Part shown: in pieces, positions 35,280 through 45,614 of the stretch
Layout of the letters: each line of letters starts with the position of its first letter
How positions within the stretch are numbered: the stretch's first letter is position 1
Assembly (NCBI GenBank): GCA_011634665.1
Contig: WAEK01000017.1
Span: 124,001 to 188,000, forward strand
Direction of reading: 5' to 3'
DNA from: Mortierella sp. BCC40632
Lineage: Eukaryota; Mortierellomycota; Mortierellomycetes; Mortierellales; Mortierellaceae
Length of the DNA stretch: 64,000 nucleotides
The notes under the pieces: model-generated
The model's database searches: none
Told to the model about the DNA's origin: nothing
Seen by the model: only the letters and a program-made list of their open reading frames with translations
Position numbers and translations under genes: made by a program

Positions 35280-35936
35280 ATGTACATGTATCCAAACTAC
35301 CAAGGAGAAAAGTATGGTTGGAAGAAGTATGGCATTACTTCATACCATTGTAGACACTACCCACCAACACCTGATGAGATCCAAGTGGCCAAACCCATTA
35401 TGGTGGAACTCAAGAAGAGAGCAGGCAGGACCACCGAGGCCACTGGTTCCCTTATAACGTGCGCACAAAATCTTATTGGTTACTTTTCCGATGACGAAGT
35501 TGGGAAAAACACTCAATCTGGAACACTCCTTTACGGCAAAGATGTTAAGAAAATTGTGGCCTATGCGAGAGATGGCGGCCACACATCATATGTAGACTCG
35601 GCCAGAACTGACAACCAAGGCAAAACTACAAGTGGCGACTTCATGAATATCCAGCTACAGATCGGTTTCAAAACTTATGCCCATGTGGAGCTGGCTGCAG
35701 GATATAAATTTGGTGCCAGAGCAATTAGACATGCATTGAAAGTTTCACTTAACAGGAGAGAAACGCTCAGACTGACCAGGCCTGACTCGTTCCTGCGAAA
35801 ATCTATTACGATCATTAGTCTGTCGATGATCGGAGTCCTCTCATTCCTTGGTATGATGAGTTACAGTCCAGTTATGACTATCGATCCACCCGGTACTACG
35901 TTTGTGTTGAATACCACCAATCTGGCATTCCCGTAA
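35280..35936 (+). CDS. Orphan spacer protein with C-terminal hydrophobic segment
   Basis: This frame of 218 codons starts at the ATG at 35280. It stays open upstream to 35136 with protein-like sequence (GCFGSCTGKESHFHESAELW) but no ATG, so the true start may lie in an unseen upstream exon. The N-terminal part has an aromatic/Lys motif (YGWKKYGITSYHC) reminiscent of, but not matching, WRKY/FLYWCH-type zinc folds. The middle is Gly/Asp/Lys-rich. A hydrophobic segment (about residues 170-189, ITIISLSMIGVLSFLGMM) lies near the C-terminus, followed by about 27 residues with two NTT/NTS-like positions. I recognise no family. It is divergent from the cysteine-rich ORF and is one of only two plausible genes in the 15-kb structure. 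Confidence 0.5.
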   Translation: MYMYPNYQGEKYGWKKYGITSYHCRHYPPTPDEIQVAKPIMVELKKRAGRTTEATGSLITCAQNLIGYFSDDEVGKNTQSGTLLYGKDVKKIVAYARDGGHTSYVDSARTDNQGKTTSGDFMNIQLQIGFKTYAHVELAAGYKFGARAIRHALKVSLNRRETLRLTRPDSFLRKSITIISLSMIGVLSFLGMMSYSPVMTIDPPGTTFVLNTTNLAFP

Positions 35937-36704
35937 ACTTACCACACGTTCCTAAACCAAAATACTTTTCCAGTACCTGATCTGATCACAATAAATATTG
36001 TCCATTTCGCCTGTTTATATTTTCTCCGCTTTAAATTTCGTCGATTAAGCCTGTTTAGTTGCATGGAGTTACTGTCGAGGAGGCTGTAAATCTTCAAAGA
36101 AGCAGTGCAAACCCAGGTCAAAATCAGGCAAAAGTGGACAATAGCCCTTTTTTCATAACTTTCATTTTTTTTTTTTTTTTTTTTTTTTTTGGGCTGTCCT
36201 ACCAAAGTGGATGAATGAGTGTGTATGAAATGGATGGCTGTGTGCAAAGACATAGATAGGCCATTTCCAAGCAGAGCTCTCTTATTTCTCTTTTTCTCTC
36301 TTATTGCTGAATCACTCTTTCCAGTGCGCTGCACTTAACATCATTCCATTATTCATTTATCGGTGCCGAGAAATTATGGGTGTTACTTTTTTTTCTTCAT
36401 GCATCAATGGATCCTCCCTCCAGGGAAAGTTTGTTCCTACAATCAGAGTCTGAAAGTCCTTGCTATCATTGGTATTCTTCCCTGCAAACTGATCTGTGAG
36501 ACATAGTGATAGAGTGGAGACCACAAGGAGCGACCTAGTCGTTGACGTGAAAAAAAAAGTCCTAGAAAAAACAAAGTAGGTGATTAGGTATTGGTAAAAT
36601 GTTCTTGATACAGTTCCTTCTCTGGCGCTGAGAGCTTCTTTTTGAACTGTTCGCAGCTTTCTCCCTTTTTCTCGCGCCTTTTTTTTTTTTTTTTTTTTTT
36701 TTTT
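35937..36704. other. Right part of the palindrome spacer
   Basis: This is unique sequence downstream of the plus-strand orphan ORF, with a T-run at about 36166-36190 and another at 36679-36705 against the right arm. A minus-strand frame (36357-36728) begins inside the T-run and was not accepted as a gene. Confidence 0.4.
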
Positions 36705-37024
36705 TATTTTTTTTCCGACGCCCATCACTGCTCTAGACCCTTGTGGGGAAGTTGGGTGTTTTAATCATTTGGCTTTTGTAGAAGCTGTGTGTTTTACTCG
36801 ACACTCCTTAAATAGAATCGGCATGGATCTCACCCCATGGTGGAGATCTTTGGTCACCAGGATCGCGTGGATTGCTCGAGCCATATTGTGGCCTGAAATG
36901 GTCTAAATCTCCATGGGGTTGGTAGATTTGATTTGATCCGCATGGTGTCGAAGGTAGGGATGTCATGTGTCTCTACGCTGACAGCGAGATGGAATGATAG
37001 AAGGTTAGATGAAGATACAGCAGC

Positions 37025-37062
<38 letters not shown>

Positions 37063-37394
37063 AAGAGTGAAAAGAGTCAAAGGTTTACACAAGAGTGGTT
37101 ACGGTGTGTGTGGCCAAGATATGACACTGTATTTATTCAAAGGAGGTTTGGAGATGGGTTAAAAGAGAATTATGGCCAAGGAGTGGTTCATTGGATTGCG
37201 GGGATGTCAAGATGTCAAAGGACAAGTTGTTTTATTTGGTATTAGGATCCTTAACCTGTCACTCTTCTATGTTGACAGGCCTGCTTGTTCGTTAGTTCTT
37301 GCGTCGTTGACTTGGATCAGCTTGTGGATCATATCTTGTGGCCAGATCTACAAGAGTGATCAAGGATGAGAGGAAACGTTTGTCAGCACCGAGT

Positions 37395-37760
37395 CTGGGT
37401 GACCCCTCCCCTCTTCCCCTCCACTCCCACCAACCCATGGGAAGCGTGTTCTCTCTCCTGGTCACCGACCAATCCATCCACCTATCCACCAGACCACCGA
37501 CTTGTATGTGGGAGCATACCCCCCTCTTACCCTCCTACCTACCTGTGGGGAGTATGCTCCCCTTATTAACCCCTCCACCCTCATTAAGAGAGCACACCCC
37601 CATTTACCCTCCCACCAACCCGTGGGGGGTGTGCCCCTTTGGTAACCCCTCCCCACCCGGCCATGGGAGGACGTGCCCCCTCTTACCCTCCCACCAACCC
37701 GTGGGGGCACACGCCCTCTCCGGTTACCTGCGTGGACCATACCCTCCCTTGGAAGGCATG
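37395..37760 (-). repeat. G-rich minisatellite, right arm
   Basis: This is the reverse-complement counterpart of the left-arm array (CCCTCCCACCAACCCGTGGG cores). It differs slightly from the left array, for example by small indels near 37650-37670, as expected for separate minisatellite copies. Confidence 0.75.
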
Positions 37761-37924
37761 CTCCCGCTTAATTCTGAGCCTTCTCCCGCTTAATCCTGAG
37801 CCTTCTCCCGCTTAATCCTGAGCCTTCTCTCGCTTAATCCTTAGTCTTCTCCCGATGCCTCTCCCGATGCCTCTCCCGATCCACGAGAACACGCCACCCA
37901 GCAGGGAAAGGGGTGGAGTACACC

Positions 37925-38475
37925 CTCTCGGTGCTGGTAGGCTGCCTTTGCAACCTACCTAAAAAGTGCTGGCATCCTGTGTTGGTTGAGCGGCTTGTCA
38001 GTGTCGATAGGAGCCTCGCCTCTATTGCTAGAGTCTATCGAAAGAGAAAAAGAGAAAAAGAGAAAAAGAGAAAAAGAGAAAAGAGAGGCTGGGTAGTATG
38101 GGTTCTTGAACGAAGAGAATGAAGAGTGAGGTGGATGAGACTGGTGGACTGGTGGTCCCCAGTCCGAGCATTGCCACCAAGCATCGGCAGAGCGACCTTG
38201 AAGCTATCCCTATCGATCCCAAGGACAAAACAATAAAAGAAAAGAAAAATAGCAAAATGCAAAATGCAAAAGGCAAGGACAAAAAGGCAAAGGCAAAAAA
38301 AGAAAAAGAAAAGAGAGGAGATAACAAACACGCACCCACGCACCCACGCACCCACGCACTCACTCACTCATACACACAAGAGGAAACCTTGACTCGAGCT
38401 TGGCGATGGACCTTGGTACTCCCACACTACCCTGAAGGAAAGCCATTCTCATAGCTGTACCTACCTATGACTCTG
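37925..38475 (+). repeat. Nested module M1, right arm, inner copy
   Basis: This is the right-arm counterpart of the 32397-32944 module, readable here in plus orientation (GGTGCTGGTAGGCTGCC near 37930, GGGTAGTATGGGTTCTTGAA near 38091, CTGTACCTACC near 38453). It is near-identical to its mirror copy. Confidence 0.75.
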
Positions 38476-39858
38476 CGTTCTTGGACGAGACGAGACTGGC
38501 TTGTACTGAAGGTGTCAGCGGTGTCGGTGGTGATGGTGGCGGTTGTCTTTTTAGTGGCTGTGTGAAAAAGTAGTGGAGGAGTGGAGGAGTGGGAGGAGGA
38601 GGTGGAGGAGTGGAGGAGGAGTGGAGGAGTGGAGGAGTGGAGGAGTGGAGGAGGAGTGGAGGAGGAGTGGAGCAAGAGTGGTGAAGAAGAAGAAGGAGGA
38701 GGAAGATGGTGGTGGTGAAGAAGGATTGAAGTGGACATCAGGGAGAAGGGGAAAAAAAAAAAAAAAAAAGTCTATAGTGACTGGCAAAGAGAAAGGGAGC
38801 ACACAGAGAACAGCAGAGAACAGCAGACGACTTTTGCTCTGGCTCTGGACTCGAGTCGACCAGGACTCAGCACAGGGCCCTCTGCCTGCTCTCGCTGCTC
38901 TACTCTGTCTGCTTCGGGTCGGGAGAGAGAGAGAGAAACCGTGGGGTGCCGAATGGAAAAAGAGAAACACGGGGCGACTATGGTCCTCCATGAGAGGAAA
39001 GCTGCCTGAGCAAGGAAGACTCCTCCAAGAGTGTAGACCTTTGGCGTTCTTCAAGACCCGAGCAGTGTCGCTGGCCGTCGCTGGCCGTCCAACAGACAGC
39101 TGTTGGGCTGGATCACCACGTAAAGACAGAGGCAGCCGATGGAAGGGAGGCAGGCTAGAGAGTGCGGAAGAAAATGTAACGAGTAGCTGGATGTCTAATC
39201 ACAACCCAGCAACCTCATTCTCTTGTTCATGGTATACCGCAGCACCTTTTTTGGGGGGGGGTATTCAGTTGCAGACATTCGTGGGTTGAAAGAGAGTGTT
39301 GACTGCATCACCAGTTCTCTCTCGCGTCAGCTCTCTCTCTCTCTCGCATCAGCTCTCTCTCTCTCTCGCGTCAGCTCTCTCTCGCGCGCGCCAGCTCTCC
39401 CCTTCACCAGTTCCCTTTCCTTCACCAGCTTTCTCTTTCACCTGTAGGTCTGTAAGATCGTTTTTCTGAACGCTCCGCACATCTCGAGGCTGGATCCTCT
39501 TGTTTCCAACCGCTCCACCACCTCACCCCTCACCACCTCACCCCTCACTACCTCTAGTGTAAACGATAGCTCATGTCTACTGCCTCTATCCAGACCTCTT
39601 TCTTTCGTGTGCTCTTCTTTCTACCCTCGCCTTTCCTTGTCACCACTTTCCTTTTGTCTCTGCCTCGCTTTCATGATTGGTCCCGCACAGACCCCTGATC
39701 GTTCAAAGGACCTCTTCCCAGCGCCTTTGATCCATCCTTCCCACTTTCTGGTCTGCCTAACCCCGATGACCACTTGACTTTGTCCCTCTGTTCGCAAGAG
39801 TCCACATGCTAGCTTGGCTCTGAACCTTGGACATGGGTTCTCATTGGCTCCGGGCTGA

Positions 39859-39994
39859 TTTCTTCTTCTTCTTCTTCTTCTTCTTCTTCTTCTTCTTCTT
39901 CTTCTTCTTCTTCTTCTTCTTCTTCTTCTTCTTCTTCTTCTTCTTCTTCTTCTTCTTCTTCTTCTTCTTCTTCTTCTTCTTCTTCTTCTTCTTC
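39859..39994 (-). repeat. (TTC)n triplet tract, about 45 units
   Basis: This is the mirror counterpart of the GAA tract in the left arm. At about 136 nt it is two triplets shorter, showing independent length change in the two arms. Confidence 0.95.
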
Positions 39995-40662
39995 AAAATA
40001 TGGCAACTATACAATAGTAGATAGAGTAGATGACTCTGTCCCTCAGTCATGATTTTCTTCAAGAGGCGTCAGAGGCGGGAGTGTGCTGCGACTCTTGCAG
40101 CTGCAGAGCACTGTCAATGTATCTGCCTCACCAAGGACACTGTGTACCATCGACATTTGAATCCTTCTTCAACAGCACATTCCGTAAGACTAACTCTATT
40201 AATTTTAATACCTCTCGCGCTCTCTCTCTCCCTCTCTTCCTGCTGCCGCTATTGTTGCTGTAGTCGCTGCTGTAGACGTTGTTGTTCGTTGGACGTGCTG
40301 GTGGATGCAGTTGGCTCACACATCCTGCATCCTTCATCCTGCTCACTGCGCCCTTCGCCCTGCACCCTGCACCCTGCACCCCCTGCACCCTGCGTCGATG
40401 TTCTGTTTCCCCACAGTAGCAAACAAGTGTTCTGTCCAAAGACCCATCCACCCTCGGAGATCGGCTGGATATTCTCTGTGTACTCTATTCTACTCAATAG
40501 GGTCAAGAGGGCACAAGGCAAAATTGCGCAGCCTTGGCAGCTAAGCGGACTGAGAAATGTAAGACTGACCAAGGGTCTGTGCCACGCCAAAAAGGCAGAA
40601 CGCGAAAGAAAGGCTGTGGTGGCAACAGAGGACCAATCAGAGGGAGAAGCATGTGAGGGCGG

Positions 40663-40717
<55 letters not shown>

Positions 40718-41804
40718 ATCCGTGAGGGAGCAATATCAGTGCGCTGACGCAGGGTGCAGGATGTAGAATGAGAGTCGGCTCCATCCACCAGCACATCCAA
40801 CACCAACAGACAACAGCGGCAGTGGGAAAACCAGCAAAAAACAACAGCAAAAAAAAAAAAAAAAGGAAGAGAGAGAGAGAGAGAGTGTGTGTGTGTAAGA
40901 GAGAGAGTGTGGATTAGGGGGTGGGGCTAGAGGTGGGGCTAGAGAGTGGGGCTAGAGGGTGGGCTAGAGAGAGTGGGCTAGAGAGTGGGCTATAGGGTGG
41001 GCTAGAGAGTGGGCTAGAGGGTGAGAGAGTGATAAAAGGGTGGGGGTAGGACGAGAGAAAAGGGAATGAATCGTTTTGGCTGCGGCTGGTCAACGGTACT
41101 CACCTTCTTTCTCACCGCCTATCACCCGTCTTACCATTCTTCCGATTCAGATTTCGCTATTCAGATCTTGCTATTCCGTTTAAGCTACTCGGCTCGCATG
41201 AACGCCGCCCAGAAAATTTATTGTCGGTCATTTTGGTCTCCTTCCTCCCCTCTTTTTTTTTTTTTTTTTTTTTCATGTGTCATGCCTATCAAGCTGTTAT
41301 TCACGTCTCTATCAGGCAGAGTGAAAGTAACTCGGAGCCTAGCCCGGGTCTTTCGGGCTGACGGTGAAGAGAGAACCTTTCTCATACCAAAGGAATCGAA
41401 GGCGGAGAGTGTTGCAGCCAGAACTGTGTTCTGACGGCGCAAGTCCTAGTCTGAGGGCAGCAGACCTATTTTTCTCGGCCGCTGTACGTGAACCGTCTTC
41501 CCCTCTCTCTCCATCCCTCGCCTGGGCTGGATGTCTTGACCATTTCTTTTCTCTTCCTCACTCTGCTTCTACCTCTTCTCTCCACCGCCTCCTCTCTCCA
41601 CCGCCTCCTCTCTTCACCACTTCCTCTCTTCACCACTTCCTCCTCCTCCACTCTCCTCAACACTCACCAGCCACTCTTCTCAACACTCAACAACCACTCT
41701 CAACATTCACCTTTGGCAACAACTCTTGGCAACAGCTTCAACAACTACCTTTGACAGCCCCCCTTTGACAGCATCCCAAGAGAGACAGGCATGGAGCAGG
41801 GTGT

Positions 41805-42345
41805 TTTTGTTTAGGTAGGTACAGCCGCGAAAGCAGCTTTCCTACGGGGTAGTATGGGAATCCCAAGATCCTCCGTCGATGCTCAAGATTCCCCGGTTTA
41901 GGTGTTGGTTTGCTTGTCTGCTCGTCTGCTTGTCTACTTGTCTGCTTGTTTCTTTCTTTCTTTCTTTGTCTTTGTGTCAAGGGTTAGGAGTATATCAGTG
42001 ACCCCAAAGGAGATAAGAGGATGTAGGCTTTGTGGGGGTAGTGGGGAGGCTCCTGACTTGGGCCTCTTCACTCCATCGTTGGTTTGTTGTTGGCCCAGTT
42101 GGGACAACCTTCCCCTTTCCTCCACTCCTCATTCTCTTCGTTCAAGAGCCTATACTACCCAGCTCCTTTTTTTGTTGTTGGATTGGTTGCAATAGATGCG
42201 AGTCACCGGACTAGGATCTCCACAAGGCCAGCAGAGGCGATATGGAGCAGCACAAGGACGACACAGCAAGGCATGGAGCGACACGACACGACACGACACG
42301 ATGCGACAAGGTCTTTCAGGTAGGTTGAGCCTACCAGTACAAAGT
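41805..42345 (-). repeat. Nested module M1, right arm, outer copy
   Basis: This is the right-arm counterpart of the 28541-29076 module in reverse orientation (AGGTAGGTACAGCCGCGAAA near 41813, CAAGAGCCTATACTACCCAG near 42142, AGGTAGGTTGAGCCTACCAG near 42318). With the other three copies it makes the structure palindromic at two levels. Confidence 0.75.
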
Positions 42346-43010
42346 GACATGAGATCTTCTTCACTCTTCTCCTTTCCTGGAGGAGGAGGGTCTCCAGTAG
42401 GGTAGGGTGGGGCCCCTAATATAGGGCAGATGGAGCCGCGGTGGCCTCAGAGGCCCTGTGCTGATGGGGTCATCGACGTAGGCAAGATGTCCCCTTGCCT
42501 ATCGGCTCCAAGAGGGGGGACCAAGGAGTGGGTGAGCTCCTTGGTAGGATGGGGTGGGGTGCGGGTGAGGAGAGAGAGAGGCTGGGGACCTTCGAGGAAA
42601 GGATGGAGTAGTTGAGGGAGAGCATCTTGAGCACAGTGCTGACTGATGTATCCTTTATTTTTTGGCTACTCTTGTAGGCACGAGCACAAGACGTGGTCTG
42701 ATGGGCAGGCAGGACGAGTGGGCCAAGGAAGACTAGTAACCAGCAAAAAGGACCTGGAACGGGGACTTGTAGAAAGGATACCCTAATAAACAGGCTCTTG
42801 GCATCCAAACCAGAGCTCGGATCCGAGCACTACAATAAATCTTTGCAATTCATCTTTTTTTTCTCTATCTCACTCTTTCTCGCGAGCGCGTGTGCTCTCT
42901 CTGTGGTTCTTTCTTTATCTAAGTCTTCCTTTGTACTATCTCACTACCAGCATGAATGCAAGTAGCCTTCTTGCTCTTGAAGATGTGCGGATCAAATATA
43001 CAGGCTTTGT

Positions 43011-44663
43011 TTTTTAAGTTGCAATCGAAATGCTTGACTTCACATCGAGTGTTGACCGTAGCGGCCTGTGTATAAGTTCACTTAGTCTACCCAAGAACCT
43101 CAGGCTCGGCCACTATCGCTCAGTGGAGGTGTTAAATGTCACCGTGAAAAAAAAAAAAGCAGTGATAGAGGATTTTGATGTTATGGAGCGAGCGGTGGTG
43201 GTGGTAGCGGTGGCGATAGCGTCAATGGATAGATCAATAGAGGTCAAGGTCGAACCGAGGGCGCATTCTTTTCAGACGACACTGAAAGAGAGAGGGGAAG
43301 AGAAACTTGTAACGACCGGTACGTTAGCACTTTTGCTCGCTTGTCAGGGCAGCACGATGGAGAAAATGCAATGGGAATTCTGAAGATGGTTAGCAAAAAG
43401 ATGGAAATTTTGTCTAGCACTGGCACCAGTGCCACCTTCAATGTTATTACCAGCATTTTTCGTTGTGATGGTAATTGGAGTTCAGTACCAGGAGTAGCGC
43501 TAGTTGAATCTAAAGTATAAGTGGAGTAGATAGATCTAGTCTAGAATGAAGAGGATATATTAGTAGCCTCGCCTCATTGTGAAGCACGGGGTCATACACG
43601 TACCTATTCCTGGAAGAGTTGAATGAACTACAATCGTATTATGACTTATCAATGACCGACATGGTTGGCTACTCCTTAGTTACGATCGTCGAATGAAACG
43701 TCCTTCCAAAAGATGGACAGAACTCAAAGTCAATGATTGCCACTCTGGAACAATAGCTCTTGGAGTCCTTTGGAATTCTATTGATTTCGCTGGGCAAAGC
43801 GAGGCGAGGCAAAACGAAACGAGGCAAAGACAAGGTGTCGCCAGTTGAACTTTTTCTACTCACTTTTACGAAGATCTCATTAGGCAAGGCGAATGAAAAG
43901 ATCTGCACAGCATACTTTACCCAAACTCCATTCGGTCCACAAGGGCGAAGCACAAGGCGCATAAAAGAGAGCACCTCAAAAAAACAGGGGTTTGGACCAC
44001 GGTCAAGACATTTCCAAAGATGACTGTTCGCCGAAAAAGTCATGGCGCGTATTGTCAGTCATCTGGCTTTGTTCCATGCGAACAAAATGAGCAAGAGGCT
44101 GGCGGAGGAGGAGTTTGTACCCAACAAGAAAGTTTTGTATGGCTAGTTGAATCAGAACCCAAAGGCAATGGGTGGTCTGCCTTCTGTGATGGGAAGATGA
44201 AGAGCTCCTGGGGCACGGTCTGGGCCATGCGCCTTTCAAAAAAGGGGAGAGAGAAGGGAGGGTGGCCTTCATTGGCCGAAGTATTGTTAATACAGGTAGG
44301 TTAAGGAAGATAATTATGCTTAGAAGCCCTCGAGGTTTAGAGACTATGCATAGGTCGATCCTGTCGTTGTGGGTCAGACAGTAAAAGGGGTGAAAGGGCC
44401 AACAACATTGAAGGAGAAAAGAGGTCAGACTTTGCGGCTGTGTGATCCGCAGTCACTCATTTCACCTTTCAAATGAGCTACTCCAATGGCTCCAATGGAG
44501 CCCTGCTGATCCTGACTTTTTTATACCAGAACGTATTTAGGCACTGTTCTGGCGTTTCGCTCCTCATTTCAGTTTCCTCTATAACACGATCCTCTCTTTT
44601 TCGCTTCCAAAATTGAAAACCAAATCTTCCCTCTCTGCAATAATAACAAGTGGACTGGACAAT
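43011..44663. other. Intergenic region right of the palindrome
   Basis: Unique sequence resumes at about 43011. A short degenerate GCGAGGCAAAACGAAACGAG-type repetition lies near 43795-43830, and a CCAATGG duplication (CTCCAATGGCTCCAATGGAG) is at about 44482-44501. ORFs on both strands have no recognisable family. The last few hundred bases probably hold the promoter of the SRPBCC-fold gene. Confidence 0.4.
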
Positions 44664-45185
44664 ATGTTGGACGACTTAATTAGAACATCTATCGAGATCG
44701 ACGCCGATCCTGCCACTATCTATTCTATTCTAACAGACTTGTCACGGTATCACGAATGGAATCCACACATGTTTGAAGCACGCGGAGACATTGTCGTGGG
44801 CCAAAAGATTTGGCTCCGTGTAAAGGCCATGGACGTCCAGCCTACGGTTATTGTTGCCGACAAAGACAGACAGCTCACCTGGAGCAACATTCTCTTTGGA
44901 GTGCCTGGATTGGCCAATGGTGACCACTCATTTGTGATTACACCGCTGGAGTACGACGACAGCGGCGACAGTGATTTTCAAGGAGAAATACCAACAAGAA
45001 GAGTCCTCAGGTCAAGACTGGATAACTACGAGACATTCTGGGGGGTATCCGTACCTGCACTTAGGGTCTTTGGTTTCTTGGACGGATTTATTGTTGATTT
45101 CAACAAAGTCAATGAGGCTTTGAAGAAGCGGGCAGAGGAGTTTGTTGTCAAAGCCAATGCCAATACCAATACCACACATCAATAG
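44664..45185 (+). CDS. SRPBCC (START/Bet v1-like) ligand-binding protein
   Basis: This is an intronless gene of 173 aa from the ATG at 44664; an in-frame start at 44613 would add 17 residues of non-conserved sequence. The sequence opens with the first strand and helix typical of the family (IRTSIEIDADPATIYSILTD, then YHEWNPHM) and continues with alternating strands (GQKIWLRVK, TVIVADKDRQLTW). It ends with a long amphipathic helix (FNKVNEALKKRAEEF), which closes the ligand cavity in this fold. Such proteins bind hydrophobic ligands or act as cyclases. The ligand and pathway are not deducible. The gene lies between the palindrome and FANCD2. Confidence 0.75.
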   Translation: MLDDLIRTSIEIDADPATIYSILTDLSRYHEWNPHMFEARGDIVVGQKIWLRVKAMDVQPTVIVADKDRQLTWSNILFGVPGLANGDHSFVITPLEYDDSGDSDFQGEIPTRRVLRSRLDNYETFWGVSVPALRVFGFLDGFIVDFNKVNEALKKRAEEFVVKANANTNTTHQ

Positions 45186-45614
45186 GCCAGGCTGTCCATG
45201 ATTTCCGATGAGTCCTCTCTTTCATAGTGCCTCTTCCATAGTTTGTTTTTATAATTGCATACTTTTCCGCATTTCCAAGAATGCACTCGTCAAAGCGAAC
45301 TCGAGACTAGGAGTAGATAGATAGCCTTGCTTGTTGTAGTGCAATGTGAAGGGAATTCAAGCACCAATGGTCTTGATTCCCGCTGCATGAAGTTCTAGGT
45401 GGATGGAGGGACAAATGGGGACTGAACAAAGCCACGTTGCGCCACCAAAAATACTCCTGAGCTGGTTTGCACCTCTTTTTTTTTTTTTTTTTTTGTTCCT
45501 CTTGCCCATTCCCAATCCCATTCGCGACTTCGAAAGGAAGGCGGCATTAGCTCATCCACAGACAAACCTTCAGGAAGCAGTGGTATTTCGAACAACAGAA
45601 GTGGAGACTCCGTC

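Larger units (their letters stand above)
27882..43010. mobile_element. 15.1-kb foldback-like palindromic element of unknown class
   Basis: The sequence from about 27882 to 34162 returns as its reverse complement from about 43010 to 36705, leaving a 2.5-kb unique spacer. The outer ends match imperfectly (AAAGCTTGTAAATTTGATCC on the left; AAAGCCTGTATATTTGATCC read inward on the right) and then diverge. The inner ends match at TGATGGGCGTCGG and then diverge within homopolymers. The arms differ by scattered substitutions and repeat-length indels, so they are not a literal copy. Arms packed with tandem repeats around a short cargo-bearing centre resemble Foldback/Galileo-type transposons. I saw no transposase and no clear target-site duplication, so an inverted segmental duplication is also possible. 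The mobile-element label is inference; the inverted-repeat architecture is directly visible. Confidence 0.6.
36705..43010 (-). repeat. Right arm of the large inverted repeat
   Basis: This is the reverse complement of the left arm, about 6.31 kb. Corresponding landmarks sum to about 70,870-70,890 in coordinates. It keeps the same order of microsatellites with different lengths: the GAA/TTC tract is about 136 nt here against 142 on the left, an A-run near 40665-40715 exceeds 45 bases against about 29 on the left, and the CTAGCCCAC-type array is re-arranged. Such drift shows two independent sequences kept similar by recent origin or gene conversion. Confidence 0.9.

Noticed and set aside
35280..35400. 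WRKY-domain transcription factor or MULE-type zinc finger
   Set aside because: YGWKKYG looks similar, but the Cys/His spacing of WRKY or FLYWCH folds is not present.
36357..36728. Minus-strand 123-codon ORF at the right inner arm edge
   Set aside because: It begins within the T-run at the arm boundary (poly-Lys start) and shows no recognisable domain.
27882..43010. Simple assembly or fold-back read artefact explaining the palindrome
   Set aside because: The arms differ by substitutions and many repeat-length changes, and a unique 2.5-kb spacer lies between them. Still, only spanning reads can exclude it fully.
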